Of a stretch of 64,000 bases of DNA, positions 63,301-64,000 are shown piece by piece (the stretch's first letter is position 1; each line of letters begins with the position of its first letter). The notes beneath the pieces were generated by a model. That model worked only from the letters and a program-made list of their open reading frames with translations, did no database searches and was not told the DNA's origin. The stretch comes from Motacilla alba alba (taxonomy: Eukaryota > Chordata > Aves > Passeriformes > Motacillidae): the NCBI RefSeq assembly GCF_015832195.1, contig NC_052046.1, forward strand, positions 23,384,518 to 23,448,517, written 5' to 3'. The translations under genes and the position numbers were made by a program.

Positions 63301-63893
63301 CATGTTTCCATTCTACTGTAAAGGTACTGAGGAAACCCTATGAATGTCTGTTGTTTTGTTTTATACATTAAGCTTTTATGTCTGGATCATGGGTCATGTG
63401 AGCAGGTGTGTTAGAATGAATGGCATTGCTTTATTTAAGAATAGGTACATAATGAATGGCTGAGAAGTGGGCATAATTCTTAATTTGGTTATGGACTCTT
63501 AATACCTCAGTTTTCTTTTTGAGAGGAGGTAGATTAAGGGTAGTGCTGTGGCTTGGTTTTATTACTGTGTTGGAAAAAGCGATCTACAACATTTAAATTT
63601 TTTGTACTGTTGATGAAAAATTTAACATATTCATGTGTAATTAAATATGTATTTCTCAGAGACCTTGATACTGTATTTCATAGTACTTACAGATTTATCT
63701 GACTAAAGCTCATGATCATTTCACTGAGAAATTCCCTGAAGATCTTTTGCAGGAGACATATATCTGATTTTTGTTCTGTAGTGTTTGACAGTTCTTCAAA
63801 GACTGAATGTATGGTTGTCTGGAGGGAGTGATCTATGTGTTTGGAACCAAAAATTAGATCTCTTGTGTAAGACCAGTCATCTTACTGATGCAG
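54052..63893 (+). CDS. WDR41: WD repeat-containing protein 41 (WDR41), first six exons, continues beyond window
   Basis: Joined exons 54052-54102, 58061-58176, 61046-61094, 62760-62891, 63261-63323 and 63782-63893 encode residues 1-174, starting MLRWLIGGGREPQGLAE; the vertebrate protein is about 460 residues, so about 38 percent is present. WDR41 is a WD40 beta-propeller that binds C9orf72-SMCR8 and helps place that complex at lysosomes, with roles in autophagy and nutrient sensing. Visible blades: a GH at residues 41-42 with an FLWN end near 67-70; a GH at 82-83 with VIVWD ending at 119; then LCVWN near 155-159. Exon phases agree across all junctions (0, 2, 0, 0, 0, 1), and all introns are GT/AG. 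The start codon lies in a CpG island and has T at -3, a weak context. Confidence 0.95.
54325..54802 (+). mobile_element. CR1 LINE 3' end, copy 3, in WDR41 intron 1 (sense)
   Basis: The match runs from 'aaggaggacattgaggtgct' and 'ggagcgtgtcgggagaa' through 'ctcaggggagatctggtcgc', 'gtggagtcaccatcc' and 'ggtgtttaaagactggatg' to 'ttccaaacctac' and the tail 'ttgattctgtgaac'. It is 5'-truncated, diverged and non-coding. It sits about 220 bases after exon 1, in the same direction as the gene. Confidence 0.9.
55896..55935. repeat. (TTTA)n microsatellite in WDR41 intron 1
   Basis: About six tandem TTTA units are followed by a T-run of about ten. Confidence 0.9.
58061..58176 (+). CDS. WDR41: WDR41 coding exon 2
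   Basis: It encodes residues 18-55 (KSSVQTIGEEQIQ...DDY) plus two bases of Arg56. The acceptor is 'gaattttag|aaatcc' and the donor 'gattacag|gtatg'. It contains the first GH of the propeller (LKGHRDI). Confidence 0.95.
58177..61045 (+). other. WDR41: WDR41 intron 2
   Basis: The intron is 2869 bases, AT-rich, with no transposon recognised. It holds a 55-base tandem duplication near its right end and short T-runs. The open frame at 58430-58726 has no family resemblance. Confidence 0.9.
60811..60918 (+). repeat. 55-base tandem duplication in WDR41 intron 2
   Basis: Two adjacent copies start with 'ctatttcagttt' at 60811 and 60866. They share 'aggatttacaaatacat' and a following 'tttgtaaaga' or 'tttattctttaaaga'. 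Small differences show that the duplication is not very recent. Confidence 0.8.
61046..61094 (+). CDS. WDR41: WDR41 coding exon 3
   Basis: The exon is 49 bases and encodes the last base of Arg56 and residues 57-72 (FASAGDDGIIFLWNAQ), a WD blade strand ending in FLWN. The acceptor is 'tttttccag|gttt' and the donor 'gctcag|gttagc'. Confidence 0.95.
61095..62759 (+). other. WDR41: WDR41 intron 3
   Basis: The intron is 1665 bases, AT-rich, and without genes or recognisable transposons. It contains a perfect 13-base inverted repeat at 61411-61439. Confidence 0.9.
62760..62891 (+). CDS. WDR41: WDR41 coding exon 4
   Basis: The exon is 132 bases and encodes residues 73-116 (TGEKLYELHGHTHK...DRTVI). 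The acceptor is 'atttttcag|actgg'. The donor is 'gttatt|gtatcc', where the blade would continue VWD in exon 5. Read past the donor, the frame gives VSFDLETI and a stop at 62916-62918, so the apparent longer frame is intronic. Confidence 0.94.
63261..63323 (+). CDS. WDR41: WDR41 coding exon 5 (63-base exon)
   Basis: This small exon encodes residues 117-137, VWDCTSGRQVQKVSCFHSTVK. It fits the gap between exons 4 and 6 exactly. The acceptor is 'aaagacag|gtttgg' and the donor 'gtaaag|gtactg'. Both ends are phase 0, so skipping it would keep the frame but remove the WD end of a blade. Confidence 0.93.
63324..63781 (+). other. WDR41: WDR41 intron 5
   Basis: The intron is 458 bases, AT-rich, with a GTACTG donor and a TCTGTAG acceptor. 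No feature was seen inside it. Confidence 0.88.
63782..63893 (+). CDS. WDR41: WDR41 coding exon 6
   Basis: The exon is 112 bases and encodes residues 138-174 (CLTVLQRLNVWLSGGSDLCVWN...HLTDA) plus the first base of a Gly codon. The acceptor is 'ttctgtag|tgttt' and the donor 'gatgcag|gtaaa'. The remaining exons lie beyond the right edge. Confidence 0.95.
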
Positions 63894-64000
63894 GTAAAAA
63901 TGGAAATGACTCATTATAGCTGTTAAAGTGCAAGTAAAATTAATCTGTATAATGATGCAAAACCAACGTGGCAAATTCATTTTAATTCTAATGATAACAT

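Noticed and set aside
63361..63440. A tryptophan-aspartate-like segment ('gtctggatcatgg') considered as WDR41 exon 5
   Set aside because: It has in-frame stops and no proper acceptor. The segment at 63261-63323 fits the missing residues exactly with correct splice sites.
1..64000. CRISPR array, operon, prophage, tRNA or rRNA
   Set aside because: None is expected in a vertebrate locus of this kind for the first three. I saw no regularly spaced repeats, no tRNA box B pattern and no rRNA-like sequence.

Overview
The window is vertebrate nuclear DNA, and almost certainly from a bird. It has long AT-rich non-coding stretches broken by a few CpG-rich islands, split genes with GT/AG introns, and three CR1 retrotransposon 3' ends with the usual tail around 'gattctgtgat'. 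It also has a fragment of an LTR-like repeat familiar from neoavian genomes. The two genes, OTP and WDR41, lie side by side and in the same direction, as they do at human 5q14; from general knowledge that block is on chromosome Z in birds. The species cannot be read from the sequence.

Layout. Positions 1-2718 are the 5' flank and promoter of OTP, alternating AT-rich, conserved-looking DNA with CpG islands. Positions 2719-8540 hold the complete OTP coding sequence in three exons (2719-2755, 3717-4126, 8010-8540; 325 residues). The 3' UTR runs to about 9610. Positions 9612 to about 53850 (44 kb) are a gene-free interval with simple repeats, several AT-rich blocks that look like conserved non-coding elements, one strong match to the CTCF core consensus at 38153-38164, and transposon remnants toward the right end. 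A CpG-island promoter at about 53850-54300 starts WDR41. Six WDR41 exons are inside the window (54052-54102, 58061-58176, 61046-61094, 62760-62891, 63261-63323, 63782-63893) and encode the first 174 residues; the gene runs off the right edge.

The two genes are neighbours rather than partners. OTP is a paired-class homeodomain transcription factor of hypothalamic neuroendocrine neurons. WDR41 is a broadly expressed WD-repeat subunit of the C9orf72-SMCR8 complex at lysosomes. The 44 kb interval is best read as the regulatory landscape of OTP, ending before the housekeeping-type promoter of WDR41. I found no RNA gene, CRISPR array or intact mobile element, and no sign of a new multi-gene system. 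The observations most worth a check are the candidate CTCF site between the two genes, a diverged 47-bp repeated element, the simple repeats placed very close to OTP functional sites, and the symmetric exons of WDR41.
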